Assembly (NCBI RefSeq): GCF_034190915.1
Contig: NW_026947484.1
Coordinates: forward strand, 211,618,657-211,682,656
Reading direction: 5' to 3'
Length of the DNA stretch: 64,000 nt
Source: Cavia porcellus
Lineage: Eukaryota > Chordata > Mammalia > Rodentia > Caviidae
In this document: positions 11,480-23,883 of the stretch, piece after piece
Layout of the letters: each line of letters opens with the position of its first letter
Numbering within the stretch: position 1 is the stretch's first letter
Position numbers and translations under genes: made by a program
The notes under the pieces: generated by a model
Database searches by the model: none
Told to the model about the DNA's origin: nothing
The model's input: only the letters and a program-made list of their open reading frames with translations

Positions 11480-14400
11480 ATAACACAGAACACATTATTG
11501 TGGGCTGAGAAAAGCACCTACTTAGAAACAAGGAGATCTGGACTCTGGTTCTGAACCTGGCAGTCACTGGACTGGTGCAGCTCCTCAGTTTCCCCATCTG
11601 TGAAATAGGCTAATGATACCACCCACACACTTCCCAGAAAACTTAGGAGAAGTGAACAGTATAACACGCTCCACAGATGAAGGTTTCAGTGTTTTGATTT
11701 CATGAGGACGAGGGTCCAGGTAGCCCCTCTCACCTTCTGCAGACCTCTGCTTCAGTGCCATCTTAACCATCACCCTAACAGTACAAGCACCACTGATGCT
11801 TCTTGACCCCGTCCACATTCCCCCACCCAGGCACCCTTTCCCTTTCCGTGTCCTCTCAAGAGCTTTTCTAGATGAAGCTAATGTTCCAGCCCTGCCCACC
11901 ACAACCAGAAGCCCACTGCCCAGCTCTGTGCTCCCCACTGCTGGCCACATCTGCCCAGATGCACAAGCCACCCCAGCTCAGTCTGCACCAGGGGATTTCA
12001 TGATACCATGTGATAAATGGAACAAAACGTTTCCTAAAACCACACTGTTCAGGCAGTGGATTCCATTATTCTCTATTCTGGTGTTTTGTTTTATTTTAAT
12101 GGTAGGCAAAGCTACCAAACTGACCTCATGATCCACCCACAATTCGCACCCAGTAGATGCAGACCACCGGCCTACAGCAGTGCTAAGGAGGGGCTCCCTG
12201 TGGCCTTGCTTATAGCCAAGACCAGTGAGGCCCCAGTGAGGCTGGGGAGTCCCGAGAACTTCGGTTCTGTTTACCTACCACTCTCCTCCCTGTTGGAGTC
12301 TCCAGCTGTGGCCCAGCTGTGTTTTATCTCCATCAGCTTGCCCTTATCTTCCTTTCAGTTTGAAAGGCTGTGAGTCCTAGGATGTTTTAGACCCCTAGCA
12401 GGCCAGACCCGCATGGACAGCCACCCTCTATTTGAATATCTGCTTTTCTGACAAGGAGAACTTGTGTTTACCAAGCCAGGCCCATGAACAAAGCAAGTGC
12501 AAATCAACCTCACTTACAAAATAAAAATAAAAAAGAAAGAAACCCTGGGAGTTTTGGCTTCTATTTCATCATAGATCAGATGAGGTAAGTAATGTGTCCA
12601 GTGGAGGCCACACACCCTTGAATTAGGGGCTGCGGAGACAAAGGAGAGGGACGGGACACTTCTTGCAGTCTCTGCCTCCAGAAGGGATAAGGTTCAGTCT
12701 CACTACTGCTTGTAGATTAGAGTAGTTTGCTTAAGTTCCAGGAGCCTGAGGAGCAGGTCAAGGAATTTGTGCTGCAGAAAAGTGACTTGGGTCACAGGAG
12801 TGGAGAAGAGGAAATGAGGGGTGACAGAGGCAGGAAGGGAAGGGTGACAGAGGCATGGCAGACCAGAGAGCATCTCTCTAAGACAGCAGTCAGCAAAAGC
12901 TGCCATTTGCCTGGAATAAGCAGAAGACTGACAAAAAGCTTTGAATGGCAACAGGTTTCAGGTTGGCCCCCTGGGATGGGGTTTCAGTGAGGCCGCCTCA
13001 GAGTCCTGGAACCCAGGAGGAGGAGAAGGCTGGGATGGGAGAGAGGATGCGCTCAGCAAGGAGAAGATGGGTTTCAGGGCCCCTGAGGTGTCCTGGGTGG
13101 TTTCCGCCAGGCAGTGGTCTTCGGAGTCCAGAGCTCAGAGCAGTGCCCTGGGCCGTCCTGAAGTTCTCAGCCTCCGGATGGTGATGAAATACAAAGCCTA
13201 CAGAGCTGGGCATGTAGAAATATAAGAAGAGGATTGGAAACAGGACTCAAAGGATGGGCAGAAGAAAAAGTAAAATAGACTGGAATGAGGGTGAGAGGTA
13301 GAGGCCCAGGGTGTCAGGGTTCTGAGAAGAAATGAGCTCCAAGTGCCACCAGGAAAGAGAAAAACTGGACTGAAGGAGCACCCTGGATTTAGTGGCAGAG
13401 AGGACATCAGTGGCCTCAGCAAGAAAGCTGCAGAGACCCCTGGGCTCCTTTGGACCAGGCCCACGCTGTGTCACACCTGAGGGATATTCCTTAGGGTACA
13501 GGCTCAGCTCTGCTGACGGAGAAGCTTCAGCGGGTACAATTTCATGCTCTCCAAGAGTCCAGGCAGGCGTCTGGTCACTTCTCCTTTATGGCCCCAGCAG
13601 CCCTCATGGTGTTACCAATGTCCACTGCTCAAGAAATTGCACCGTTTCATGCACGTTTCAGCAAAGGAGCTAGAAATGAAACAGTGCATACATCCTGCCT
13701 GTCCGAGGACGTGGCCCCCAGAATTCCACACTCACATTCTCTCCCAGTGGCTGTGGTTTGTCACATGACCCGCTATAGTGTTACAGGGATCTGAAAACAC
13801 AGTTTTTTCTTCCAGGTAGCTGTGAGCCAGGTGGGCCTAGGGCTCCTAAGAAGTGGAGCAGCAGCTTCCGTTGAAGCCACACAGGGGACATTGTGAAACT
13901 GCAGTGATACTTCCGGGGCTCACAGGACGCCTGGCCGGTGACTCAGACCTCAGCTGGAAACACGAATGGAGTCCCCTGGCCCTGAATCAAGACCAGCAGT
14001 TCTTTTGTAGCTGCTGGTTTCAAACAGGAGCCTAAAGAGAAGTCTTTCTAGGGTCTGTTGGCCATTTCAGGACCTTGGAAATGTAATGGTTAGAAAGAAA
14101 TAGCTTAGAGCCCAATGCCAGCCCCGAGAGGAAGCCACGCCCAGAGGCGCCCCTGCCCTCAGGGGAGCATTAGTGACGCTCCACCCCACAGGAAACCTGG
14201 AGCAGAGGAGCCAGGTGCCTCTTCCAATCCACTGCACCTCGCGAGGGACCGGCAGCCAATGTAGGAAGCACCCGGGATGCAGCGATGGGCTGATGTAGAG
14301 AAACACAGAAAAATTTCAAGATGAAGGAGCAAAATACAATGTCAGACCCCAGCACACACAGAACAAGTTCAGGAGACATAGACAGAAAAGAAATTAGAAG

Positions 14401-15044
14401 TCAGACACCTGAAATTTCTACTTAATTCTTGTATTGTTTGGTTAATTTTATGTGGGTATGTCTGATGGTCTGAAGAGCTATTTTGAAGACATGAGGCAGT
14501 ATAGTAGCCATTGTTAATTTCCTATTATCTTGTTTTGAAGTCCTGTGTCATTTTCATTGTTTTGTTTTGTTTAGGTTTATTCTGATTTGTTTTGTTTAGT
14601 TTTATTATGTCTGATTATCTGAACAGCTATTTTGGAGATAACAAGATATATTATGATAGCCATTGTTGGTTTCCTATTGTCTTGTTTTGAAGTCCTGTAC
14701 TGCTTTCATTGTTTTGTTTCGTTTGGTTTGGTTTTAATCTCTTTAAAATAAAACATGAATAAATAAAAAAGAATTGAGTCCTTCCCTTCCCCTGGCTCCC
14801 CCTGCCCTGGCTCCCATTGGCAAATCTATTTGGAAGGAAACTGGCAAGGAATTTTGGGAGATGTAGTTTCCAGGCTTGCAGCCTCAGTAAGCACAGAGTG
14901 AGTTCAGAGGCTGGAGGTATAAAACAACACACCTCAGTTATGACACCTGATCACCGTGAATTTCCCAGAAAATGCCTTCTTATTAGAAGAACTGGAGTCT
15001 GGGCCAAGACACTTAAAAGTCCTTTTTTGTTTTTTGCTTTGGTT
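11480..15044. other. Intergenic, mostly unique
   Basis: No SINE recognised between the B1 at 11355 and the one at 15045. It contains a purine-rich block (12735-13060) and the 149-bp tandem duplication listed separately (14456-14740). No gene is supported. Confidence 0.6.
14456..14740. repeat. 149-bp tandem duplication, two diverged units
   Basis: TCTGATGGTCTGAAGAGC at 14461 matches TCTGATTATCTGAACAGC at 14610. The following GATAGCCATTGTTG and TCTTGTTTTGAAGTCCTG words also recur at the same 149-base offset. Units end in GTTTTGTTT-rich sequence. Confidence 0.8.
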
Positions 15045-15172
15045 TTCATTTTGAAGTGGGGTCTTGAGATGTTATTATCCAGGCTGGTCTCAAACTCCTT
15101 GAAGTGAGCCTCCTGCCTCAGCCTCCTAAGTAGCTGGGACTAGGCACATGCCACTGTGCTCCATGCTGGTCC
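15045..15172 (-). repeat. B1-like SINE
   Basis: The complement of a B1: TCCAGGCTGGTCTCAAACTC, CTCAGCCTCCTAAGTAGCTG and GGCACATGCCACTGTGCTCC. Confidence 0.88.
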
Positions 15173-15174
15173 AC

Positions 15175-15256
15175 TTTTTTTTTTTTTTTTTTTTTTTTGA
15201 TCTTTTTCCTTTTTATCGGTACCAGGGATCGAACTCATGACCGCCTACTTGCTTAA
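15175..15256 (-). repeat. ID SINE, truncated, with a 24-base A tail
   Basis: On the + strand a T run (15175-15198), then TTTTTATCGGTACCAGGGAT and CGAACTCATGACCGCC. The half carrying the A-box is missing: homology stops at about 15250. Confidence 0.85.
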
Positions 15257-15282
15257 AAAACAAAAAACAAAGAAGAGTCCCA

Positions 15283-15372
15283 CGAGCTGGAAATGGAGCT
15301 CGGTGCTTTGTCCTTGTCCAGCAAGCTTGACGCCCTGGATTCGATTCTTAGCATCACATAAAGCAAACAAAG
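15283..15372 (+). repeat. Diverged ID-like SINE
   Basis: GAGCTGGAAATGGAGCTCGG and TGGATTCGATTCTTAGCATC are decayed A-box and B-box regions, followed by an A-rich tail. Confidence 0.65.
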
Positions 15373-16049
15373 AAAGAGCTCCACAGAGATTTCCATCAAG
15401 AGCCACACATTTGCCCAGCACCTGGCTCCGGGTGAACAGTTGGCGCCAAATCTTTCTCTGTGGGATGGGTGGAGGAGGCCCAGCCACCTGGACACAGGAG
15501 GGAGGAAATGTCCTCACCCAGGAAGGGACAGCTTTTTGCTGGGGCTGTGTTTCCAGTACACATTCCTGTCCTGGGAGAAGCTCTGCAAACTCCAGGTCCT
15601 TCCTCATCAGTTTCGGTTTCCTGGAGGGCATGTACAGGACGTTGGCTAGATTTGCGCCACCAGGGTAGCCATGCACAGCCATCTGAATTTAAATAAAAAG
15701 AAGGAGACTGCCAGCTCTTTAATCACACTGCTCACATTTCCACGATTACTGCCGCATGTGGCTCAGAGCCACCATAACAGAGAGCACAGACATGGAGCAG
15801 AGATGTCGATGACACTGCGTTGGTTACAGAGAGCCTTAAGAGCAGAAAGCATGAACTCCAGCGCAGCCGTGGGTCTGGAGGATTGAGGCAGATGGCTCTG
15901 TCCTACCGCCATGCCCTGCTCAACCGACCTCTTCTTCTATCCCTCTGGGATGTACCCCCATTGTTTTTCACCATGAGGCACCCACCATCTCCCGTCCCCT
16001 CAGGGAGAGCAAGTGGTTACCCTGAGCCTATAACGGGTGTGTTACCGTG

Positions 16050-16265
16050 AGTAACGGCCCTGTAATTGGTCAGCTTTCCTATCACTGTGATATATTACCA
16101 GACACCCCCAGTTTAAAGGAGGGTTTTAAGGAGGGGTTCAGTCCATGGTTGACTAGCTTCAAGGAACAAGCATTTGGCAGAAGGGCGTGATGCAGCAAAG
16201 CTACTCAGTTCACGGCAGCTGGGAAGCACGGCAGGTAAATGGTGACAGAGGAAGGGGAGAGGAGC
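16050..16265. repeat. Probable medium-copy dispersed repeat, second copy
   Basis: TTTCCTATCACTGTGATATA, GGGTTCAGTCCATGGTTGA, TTGGCAGAAGGGCGTGATG and TTCACGGCAGCTGGGAAGC form a pattern I associate with a rodent dispersed repeat related to the copy near 1790. I cannot name the family. Confidence 0.5.
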
Positions 16266-16269
16266 AGAC

Positions 16270-19200
16270 ACAGACCCCCAAGGCCATACCTCCGCAGCCC
16301 ACCCAGACTCACCCGGAAGTGTGTCCACCAACCTCTGGGGCAGATCCCAAGCCCCAGTGGACCCTCCACCCTGACCTCCACAGCCTGTGCTCTGTAGACA
16401 TCTCTGGGTGAAGTGGGTGCCCTCACAGCCCAGCTGTGCTAGCCTCAGGGTTTAGGTAGAGATTTTTGGAATACATGAACTTCATACATGAGAGTGCTGG
16501 TCCAAATAGTTTTCCAGGCACACATTTATATTATATTAAAGACTCCAGTTCACGAACTGCATGTATTCCAACACTAAGCGAAACTTGCTGGGGCTGCTCC
16601 CTGTGACTCACTCACTATGCAGTGCAGTGGAAGGGGGGAACAAAGAGAGGACAGATAGGTAGACAGATAGATACAAGTGAGCAAGGAGAAGGTCACAGCG
16701 CCATCCACCAGCCAGACGAGTAGCGGTCTCCACCCAGAATTCCAAGGTCAGGCTGAAGGGCCTTGAGCCTGCAGCCTTATGGGAAACTTCACCTGACCAA
16801 CTCCCGGGGGGTGGGAAGAGGCATCTCTGTGTTCTGGGACCCAAGCACCCACTCCAAGGCCCACGAGACCCTGGAGGATCCTTGAGCAAATATATTTTAG
16901 TGCTGCCTGGGGCTGCCAGAGCCTGTCGCTCCCATGAGGATGTGAGTAAAACGGGGCTGTGCTCATCCATCCCCAAATGACAAAATATGTAAACAGAGAT
17001 CATCGGCTACTGGAAGCCATAGAGACAGAAATGAGAGAGGATTGCTGAGTTTTGTTTTGTTGTTCTGTGTTGTGTTTTGTGTGGGTGTTGGTTGGTTTGT
17101 TTTGCTAACAGAAACTTTTCCCTCAGGGCATGACTTATGGAATAAATGACAAGGGAAGGACACACCTTGGTCCACTTATCCTACACTGCAAATGGCTAGT
17201 AACAGAGCTGCTGATGACAGGAATAAAGGAAAACACAGGGGGGACACAGGCAGGGAGGACGTGGACTAAACGGCTTTGCGGTTTGCGAGGAAGGACAGAG
17301 CAGTCACGGTGGTTTTTTCTGTCAGGGGGGGACACCTGCAAATGGGTGCCTCGCCTCGAAGGTCACCTGAACAGGGCTTCTGTGAGAGACGCCTGCAGCC
17401 CGAGTGGGCAGTCACACCCCCAGATTCAGTCTCCAGAACCCAGTCCGTACTCTGGGCTCCCAAACCGCTGCTCCTGCTGGCTTCCACACCTAATCCAGGC
17501 CTGGCAGATGTGGCTCTTGGGCAGTCTCGGCTCCAGCAGTGTGGCCCCTTCTGTCCCCAGCGAGGCCTCTCCACCCAGCTGACCCCTGCTTTCAGCTCCC
17601 ATGGGAATGTGCAGAGAGCGATGGTGGCTGACACGGTAGACAAAGCACGCAGCTACACCGGTCCTTGGACATCGCTCAGATGACAGGAGAGGACATGTGC
17701 CTGAGGCTGATATTTGCATCGCCGCCAGGCCTTGGGGGCGGCCAACTGTCCCTCAGCTCCCACTGCAGACCCTGAGTCACCGCTGAGCCCGGCCAACGCG
17801 CTCCTGCTCCACTCCCCTTCTGCGTCAATGCTCTGGGTATCAGCACCATAAAAGTCAGTTGTTCGGTGTCTGCTTGGTGCCGGGCTGACCTGTGGAGTGT
17901 GGTGAGTACTTTCATCCGCACTGACCTTCGGACGAGGTTTCCATCATGCACATTCCTTCGCCTCTCTGAAAATCAGTTGCAGTCTATCAAAATGGGAAAA
18001 CAAATCCCCTGACTACGCAGTGTGAAGATGATCGGAAGCGAGGTTTATAAAGTGTCAGACACGATGTCTACCACACTCAACGAGTATCAGTTCCCTTCTT
18101 CCCTTCTCACATGGGTCCATAATTTAACTTTTCTTGTGTCAACCAGACTAACCGGGGTCACCCATCCATCCACCCCTTCCTCTCAGCTGCCCAGCCAGCT
18201 GGGCATTTACATCATGACTATGCATTAACAGCTGCACGTTTTCCACAGAAGTAGGCACGGGACAATGCAGTGCAGAGCACAAACTAAATATCCCGAGCTG
18301 GACATCAATAACATGGCAGGAAATGAAAGCTGTCAGAAGAGAAGCGCAGGGAGAGTATTCGGAGATCACCCATCCAGGCCTCTTCAAGCTCCACTAGAAG
18401 CAAGGCCAAGATTTCATTTTATTTGATAAAGCATTTTCATGTTCTTAATGAAGACCACCAGGATGCTTTTTTCCTTTTACACGAGGAAAATGACTCAAAT
18501 TCTAATTATCTTAAGCTAGGCAAGGGCCCTATCTCGCCTTTCATTTGACTGTGCTCATTGCTTAGCTGCTCCACTGAGGACAATAGACAGAGCCCAGATT
18601 CTTCCAAGATTTTAATTGGCCCTTCCACGGGGGACTTTGCAGCCCAGGGAAGGACGGAAATGAGAAGGTCATGGGTACAGTGCAGGCGGCTCCTCAGCCT
18701 GGGGTCCAGCACAGCCGCGTGGGGGCAAGCTGCAGGCAAGGGACCCGAAGCCTCAAGAGCTCCCCCTCCCCGTCCTGCCCACATCCCGAGTCACCCCCAA
18801 GAGGAATGCCAAGGAAATATGTCCCCTGTAACTCCCTGATGGGTGGCTGTGGCCCCCAGGCGACTACAAGCCTGTACTGAGGACGAGGGCTCAGAGCTCA
18901 GCCCTGCCCCTTGCAGAGTGCGTTTGGGTGCCGCCCCAGCTCGTTTCCAGTCCCCCAGGAAATCGTTGCCTTGCCTACATGACCAGCTTGCTCTGACTTT
19001 CTGAGTGACAGCCACAGGGCTCTGTGGGCCACCGGCAGGAGGGAGAGGCTCTGCGGAAGGCCAAGCCTTTCTCTCCCTCACTCAGAGATCTCAGGTGAGC
19101 ACTCAGGGGTCACCGAGGCTGCACCTGCACGATCCAGGTTCTGGGCAGCTGCATTTCCTAGGCAAGGCATGAGCGGCTGGGTCTCCCTATTCTTCCCCCA

Positions 19201-19420
19201 CGATGTTTGCTGTCCACACTCCATAGAGACCCCTGCCTTGGAGGAGGACAGGAAGTGGGGCTGTCTGCACTCACAAGCTAAGGCTGACAGGACGTTAGGG
19301 GTGCCCAGCCCCACTCACAGGCCAGTCCTGCTCAGCAGCTTCTGCCTCCTAGTGAAGGATTTCCCAAAGCCCTTCTGCATTGCACTATGCTGTCAGCCAC
19401 AAATTCATGCTTCACTCTGG
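16270..19420. other. Intergenic, unique GC-rich DNA
   Basis: There are no recognisable SINEs. A G/T-rich tract sits at 17046-17105. An A/T-richer island with TTAATTGG and GATAAAG words at 18405-18660 stands out from its surroundings. Open frames on both strands are of the length expected by chance in GC-rich DNA. Confidence 0.6.
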
Positions 19421-19424
19421 CCTT

Positions 19425-19585
19425 CCACCCAGCACATGGGAGGCTGAGGCAGGAGGACTGAGAGTTGGAGCCCGGACTGGGTAAAGGGGGAATTTAGAAT
19501 GACCCTGTTTCAAAACAAAAGATCTCAAAGTGGAGCTCAATGTGAAGGTTCAATCCCCTGTACCACAAAATAAAAACAAAAACCT
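19425..19585 (+). repeat. B1-dID composite SINE
   Basis: It has CCCAGCACATGGGAGGCTGA and GACCCTGTTTCAAAACAAAA, then GTGGAGCTCAATGTGAAGG and TTCAATCCCCTGTACC, with an A tail. Confidence 0.8.
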
Positions 19586-19799
19586 TCCCAACTCAGGTCT
19601 TTGGTGGGCTTAGGGATTTAGCTCTTTGGGTGTCAGTCTGAGCAGACCAAGGCCTACACCCAGCGTGCAGCCCAGTGAGGGCTGGAATGTAGCTCCACTC
19701 AGGCAGCGACTGGGTACAGAGCACACAATGTCCTACACCCCATCCTGCACTTCTCCTCACCTTCATGCTGTGCGACATCTCCAGGCCTTTTTATAATTT

Positions 19800-19916
19800 T
19801 TATTTTTGCGACAGGTCTTCACTAAGTCCCTAAGTTACCCAGGTTGGACTCACACCTGTGACCCTCAAGTCTGCCAGAGGGCTGGGATTACTGGAAGGAG
19901 TCACTCAGCTCCATCT
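19800..19916 (-). repeat. B1-like SINE, old
   Basis: TTACCCAGGTTGGACTCACA and GAGGGCTGGGATTACTGG are the complement of a decayed B1. Confidence 0.75.
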
Positions 19917-20106
19917 TCAGGCTTTGGATCAGGCTACTGTTAAAGAGTTATCACTGACATGTGTTGAAGACTAACAACAGGCAGACATTCAAGGGCGCCC
20001 TGGTCATACGGGGAACCGCGAAGGGGTCTTCCTGCAGAAGAGAGGGCATGAACTCACTCGAGCACAATGTGAGCAAGGGGGGATTTGTGCCAAAGGGCCC
20101 AGATTG

Positions 20107-20119
20107 GGGGGGGGGGGGT
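20107..20119 (+). repeat. G-run of about 13 bases
   Basis: A homopolymeric G tract in otherwise unique sequence, prone to slippage. Confidence 0.9.
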
Positions 20120-21207
20120 CACTGGGTGCAAACATGGTGAGTGGATTCTTCTGGAAGCCAAGCCAGGGTGCTGGGGGATGGCTCTGATCAGGAAGAGGTC
20201 AGGGATTCCCCTCACCTGGTTTAGCAAGGCTCTTGCTTGAACCACATTCTCCAGGAAGAGAAAGAGAAGCCTGGTCAGCCTGGGCAGAAGGCAACTCGTG
20301 GAGTTCATGGAAGCTTTGGTTGAGGAGTGGTTCCAGTGTCCTCACCTCCCTGAGACCTCTCCTCCTGTCTGCAGAGATCTGCTCCTGCCATCCCAGGGGC
20401 CCTGCCTCCGGTGCCTGGGATCCTTCCTGAGAATTACCTGTGGGGAGTTGGCCTTGTTGTTGTCTGTTGGTGGGCAAGTCCCCTGTCATGTGAAGGGACA
20501 CAGATAGATAAGGGTGACACCGAATAGGCCAGAATGAGAGAGTGACCAAGGGAGGAGGACACCATGGGCCATTGCTCTGGCCCCTGAGCCCCCGGGGCCT
20601 GAGGTCAGTACCCTGCGCCTGCCCCGAGCAGTTCTTTTGATCTAATTATGGACTTTCTTTCAATTGAAAGTAAGAGTTCTGATTCCTAACAAACAGGTAA
20701 TTATGCAGATTCATGTCTTGGAAAGCCCGTTAGGAGTCCATTGTTAGGGGTTGCATTTTGACTCAATCAGTTCCCGAAGCACCCAGGGATTCTTTGTAGT
20801 AGCTCTGAAATAATACAGAATTTATTTGGTCTTTTGTCCCCAGTGTTTGACAAAGAGCTCCTAAAACCCTTCAGACCAGCAGTGCAGGGGCTGGTGCAGG
20901 AGGGCTGGCCAATGGCAGGTAGAGGACAGGCCTGGCGGAAGGACTGAAGGAGGCCGAGCAGAGGCAGAGCCAGGCAGCACCTGGGCAGGGGCACAACAGG
21001 TGAGGAGCCAGGCCAGGAAGGAACCGACACCAGCATATTCCGAGAGGTAAGGCTGCCATCATCAGTGATCTCAAGCCCTGGGCTGCAGGACCACGGGGCA
21101 GGGCCAGTGAGATAACAGTCCAGAACAGGCACCGGAGATGGCCAAAGCTGAAGGTGCTGGGTATTTCTCATTCAGGACCCAGGTAGGGTGCACGGGAGAA
21201 TGAGGTA

Positions 21208-21330
21208 GGCTGGGGTGCAGCTCAGTGGTGCATGGGTGCAGTGGTGAGCACTTGCCTAGCATGTGAGGCCCTGGGTTCCATGCCCAGTGTCACAATGGGG
21301 AGAGGGAGAGACAGACAGACAGACAGACAG
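21208..21330 (+). repeat. ID-like SINE followed by (GACA)n
   Basis: GGGGTGCAGCTCAGTGGTGC, GCACTTGCCTAGCATGTGAG and GGGTTCCATGCCCAGTG mark an older ID. A (GACA)n run of 21 bases at 21310-21330 lies at its tail. Confidence 0.8.
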
Positions 21331-21629
21331 AATACGAATCGAGACATCACCTCCAGGGAGGACAGCGATGCTCCCATAAGCTCACGGTGGGTGGTGAATC
21401 AAGTGGAAGGAGCCACTCGCTGAGCCCTGAGAGGCTTGGAGAAAAAGCTGCCTTGAGACCCGTGCAGGCCAGCTGTGGAAACGTAGGGGACTCCGCCACC
21501 TGAGGACGAAGCAGGAGACAGCCGTGGATTGATTCCAAGAGGGTCCCAGAGAGAAGGTCTCTAAGTGAGCCACCACAGTCTACTGAGAGAAATCTGAAGA
21601 AAGCGATAATAGCCCCAAAAAGTTCATGA

Positions 21630-21805
21630 CAGCTAGGTGCTGAGATGCATGCCTGTCATTCCAAAAAACTAAGAAGGAAAGACCTCACGATCAAGCCCAG
21701 CCAGGGCAACTTGGCAAGTCTTGTCTCAAAATAAAAGTAACAAATGTTGAGGATGTAGCTCAGCATGAAGACATGGGTTCAATCCTCTGTACAGGGAGAG
21801 GAAGG
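21630..21805 (+). repeat. B1-dID composite SINE
   Basis: CTAGGTGCTGAGATGCATGC and CCAGCCAGGGCAACTTGG (B1 part) followed by GAGGATGTAGCTCAGCATGA and GGGTTCAATCCTCTGTAC (ID part). Confidence 0.8.
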
Positions 21806-21997
21806 GAAAAGCCCCACGCCATGACCTGGCTCCTCTGGCAGCAGATTCTGGGCAGGAAGGAGTGTGGTCAGTGCTCACCTGCTAAGTCCCGCACCGCCAT
21901 TCTTCCCCGGGCTGGCTGCTCTCCCTGAGGTGTCTGGGAGCCAGTTACTTCCCTGAAGAGAGGACAACTTACAGCACTGCTCGTTAAATATGGAACA

Positions 21998-22112
21998 CAC
22001 CGCTTGACATGGTGGTACACATCTCCCAGCAGGGGGGAGACTGAGGCAGAAGGTGAGAGAGATGAGTTCAAGGCCAGCCTCAACTACACAGCAAGACCCT
22101 GCCTCAACCCCA
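21998..22112 (+). repeat. B1-like SINE
   Basis: GACATGGTGGTACACATCTC, TTCAAGGCCAGCCTCAACTA and AAGACCCTGCCTCAA. Confidence 0.82.
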
Positions 22113-22858
22113 TGACTCCCCTAAAAAGCAATATTATTCCTAGGGAAAAAAAGCAGGGAGCTTTACTTCCAGCCAATTGCTTTTCTGCTGGTCAATTCTC
22201 ACACAAGGGAAAAACAAGAAGAGGAGAAGGAGAAAAAAGGACCCTGTGACTGAGGACCACACACTGCCAAAGACAGTCTATAATAAGGAGCTCGCCCAGG
22301 AATTACCACCTGGATCTGGTGCTCAAAAACTCAGTTCAGGTTCATTATTTCCAGTTAAGATAATCAACCCCAAGAAGAAGGGAAGAGAGAAAGTTTCTGC
22401 ATAAAAATTAATTCCTCCTTTTTGTTACTCCTGAGCCCTGAGGGAGGAGGCTCTGCCTGGAGATGATTGTGCTTAGCTCTGTGGTAGGAAGACGTGCTGG
22501 AGGGCTGGGATGGCCGCCAGCCAGCAGGGCCAGAGGCCTTGGGCACATTGACACCCGAGCATTCTGCCTTTGACACTCTGCGGGGACAGACTTGTGACTT
22601 AATTTTCCCAGGGTAGGAAGGGCATCCTTGTACTGCTCTCCTTCCTGCAGCGCAGCCCAAACTATGAGTGCAACTGTTGGAGTCATAGCAGCAATGTTGG
22701 CCAGGAGGGACGGACATTGGTAGGAGAAGCCATGCAAAAGGACAAGCAAAGGAGGCAGAGTCCCTGGTGCCCACCGAGCCACCCCCTAGCCCTAGACTGC
22801 CACCTCCAGGTCTCTTTTGTGTGCAGGAGAAATGCCTTTTATGCAATCTATTCCTGAA

Positions 22859-22979
22859 TCTTTTTTTTTCTTTTTTTTTTTTTTTGTCTTTTTCATTTTT
22901 ATCGGAACCGGGGATTGAACTCATGACCTCCTGCTTGCAAGGCAGGTGCTTATGCCGCTGAGCTAAATCCCCAGCCCCC
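22859..22979 (-). repeat. ID SINE
   Basis: On the + strand T runs, then TTTTTATCGGAACCGGGGAT and GCTGAGCTAAATCCCCAGCC. CCTGAAT occurs on both sides as a short target duplication. Confidence 0.93.
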
Positions 22980-23142
22980 TGAATGACGATCTTAGGCAGC
23001 CACTTAGCTTTTCTGTGCCCCAGTTCCTTGTCATAAAGCGGGGTAATAATAGTGTCTACCTTATAGATTGTTGAGAATTAACCAGGTGCCAGACATACAG
23101 CACTGGTGTAAGGGGCTGGCCATCATATCTCATCTATGCTAC

Positions 23143-23290
23143 TATTTTTCAAATAACTTTATTGAGACATGTCATTCACATACCATATAGTTTGCTATTT
23201 TAAATCTATAATTCAGTAGTTTCTGGCATTTTATAGTTTTGTGATTATCACCATGATCCAATTTTATAACAGTTTAGCATGCCCCAAGGA
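23143..23290 (+). repeat. Old LINE-1 3' fragment
   Basis: AACTTTATTGAGACATGTCA, TTCACATACCATATAG and AATTCAGTAGTTTCTGGCAT follow the well-known 3' region of ancient mammalian L1 elements. Confidence 0.7.
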
Positions 23291-23467
23291 AAGCCCGCGC
23301 TCATTACCAGGCCCTGCCCTCCTCCCAGGAGCAGGTACGGGGTTTTGTTTTTGTTTCTTTGCTATGCTGGGGGGTCCCAGTTCCTCAGATATCCTAGAAT
23401 ATCCAGCTGTAGTCCTAGCCCAGGGTTTTTTTAAACAGTAAATTCCCTTTAATCACAATTTTTAAGT

Positions 23468-23552
23468 GTGCTTGAAGACACATAGCTCAATGGTAGAGCA
23501 CATATTTTCACGTGCAAAGCCCCCAGTTCAATCCCCAGCACCACAGAAAAAA
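23468..23552 (+). repeat. Diverged ID-like SINE
   Basis: ACACATAGCTCAATGGTAGA and CAGTTCAATCCCCAGCACC are decayed A- and B-box regions with an A/T-rich tail. Confidence 0.75.
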
Positions 23553-23727
23553 TTTTTTCTTCCCCAAGAAAAAGAACTTGCATTAAAATACAAATTTATT
23601 CTTATGTTGTGGTATACCAGGTCTTTCTTAATGTGTCAATGTGCAAAATGAATATCACTATTTAAATAGTTTAGGTAGTTTCCTATGTGAGTTTTCCATC
23701 TAACACTGATTACGATATACTATCGTA

Positions 23728-23746
23728 GTATATATATATATATATC
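23728..23746. repeat. (TA)n microsatellite
   Basis: About nine TA units next to the ID at 23769. Confidence 0.9.
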
Positions 23747-23768
23747 CCTTTAAAAAAACTGGAGTTAT

Positions 23769-23883
23769 GCTGGGGATTTAGCTCAGCGGCATAAGCGCCT
23801 GCCTTGCAAGCAGGCAGTTGTGAGTTCGATCCCCAGTACCGATAAAAAAGAAAAAGACAAAAAAAAGTAAAAAAAAAAAAAAA
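23769..23883 (+). repeat. ID SINE, young
   Basis: Consensus-like GGGGATTTAGCTCAGCGGCA and GAGTTCGATCCCCAGTACC with a long A-rich tail. TGGAGTTA occurs on both sides as a short target duplication. Confidence 0.95.

Noticed and set aside
15237..15682. Overlapping open frames of 143 and 145 codons on both strands
   Set aside because: They start in SINE pieces and mirror each other on opposite strands, with no recognisable protein features.
22364..22924. 186-codon - strand open frame
   Set aside because: It begins in the tail of an ID SINE (Lys-rich start) and continues through unconserved sequence; no domain.
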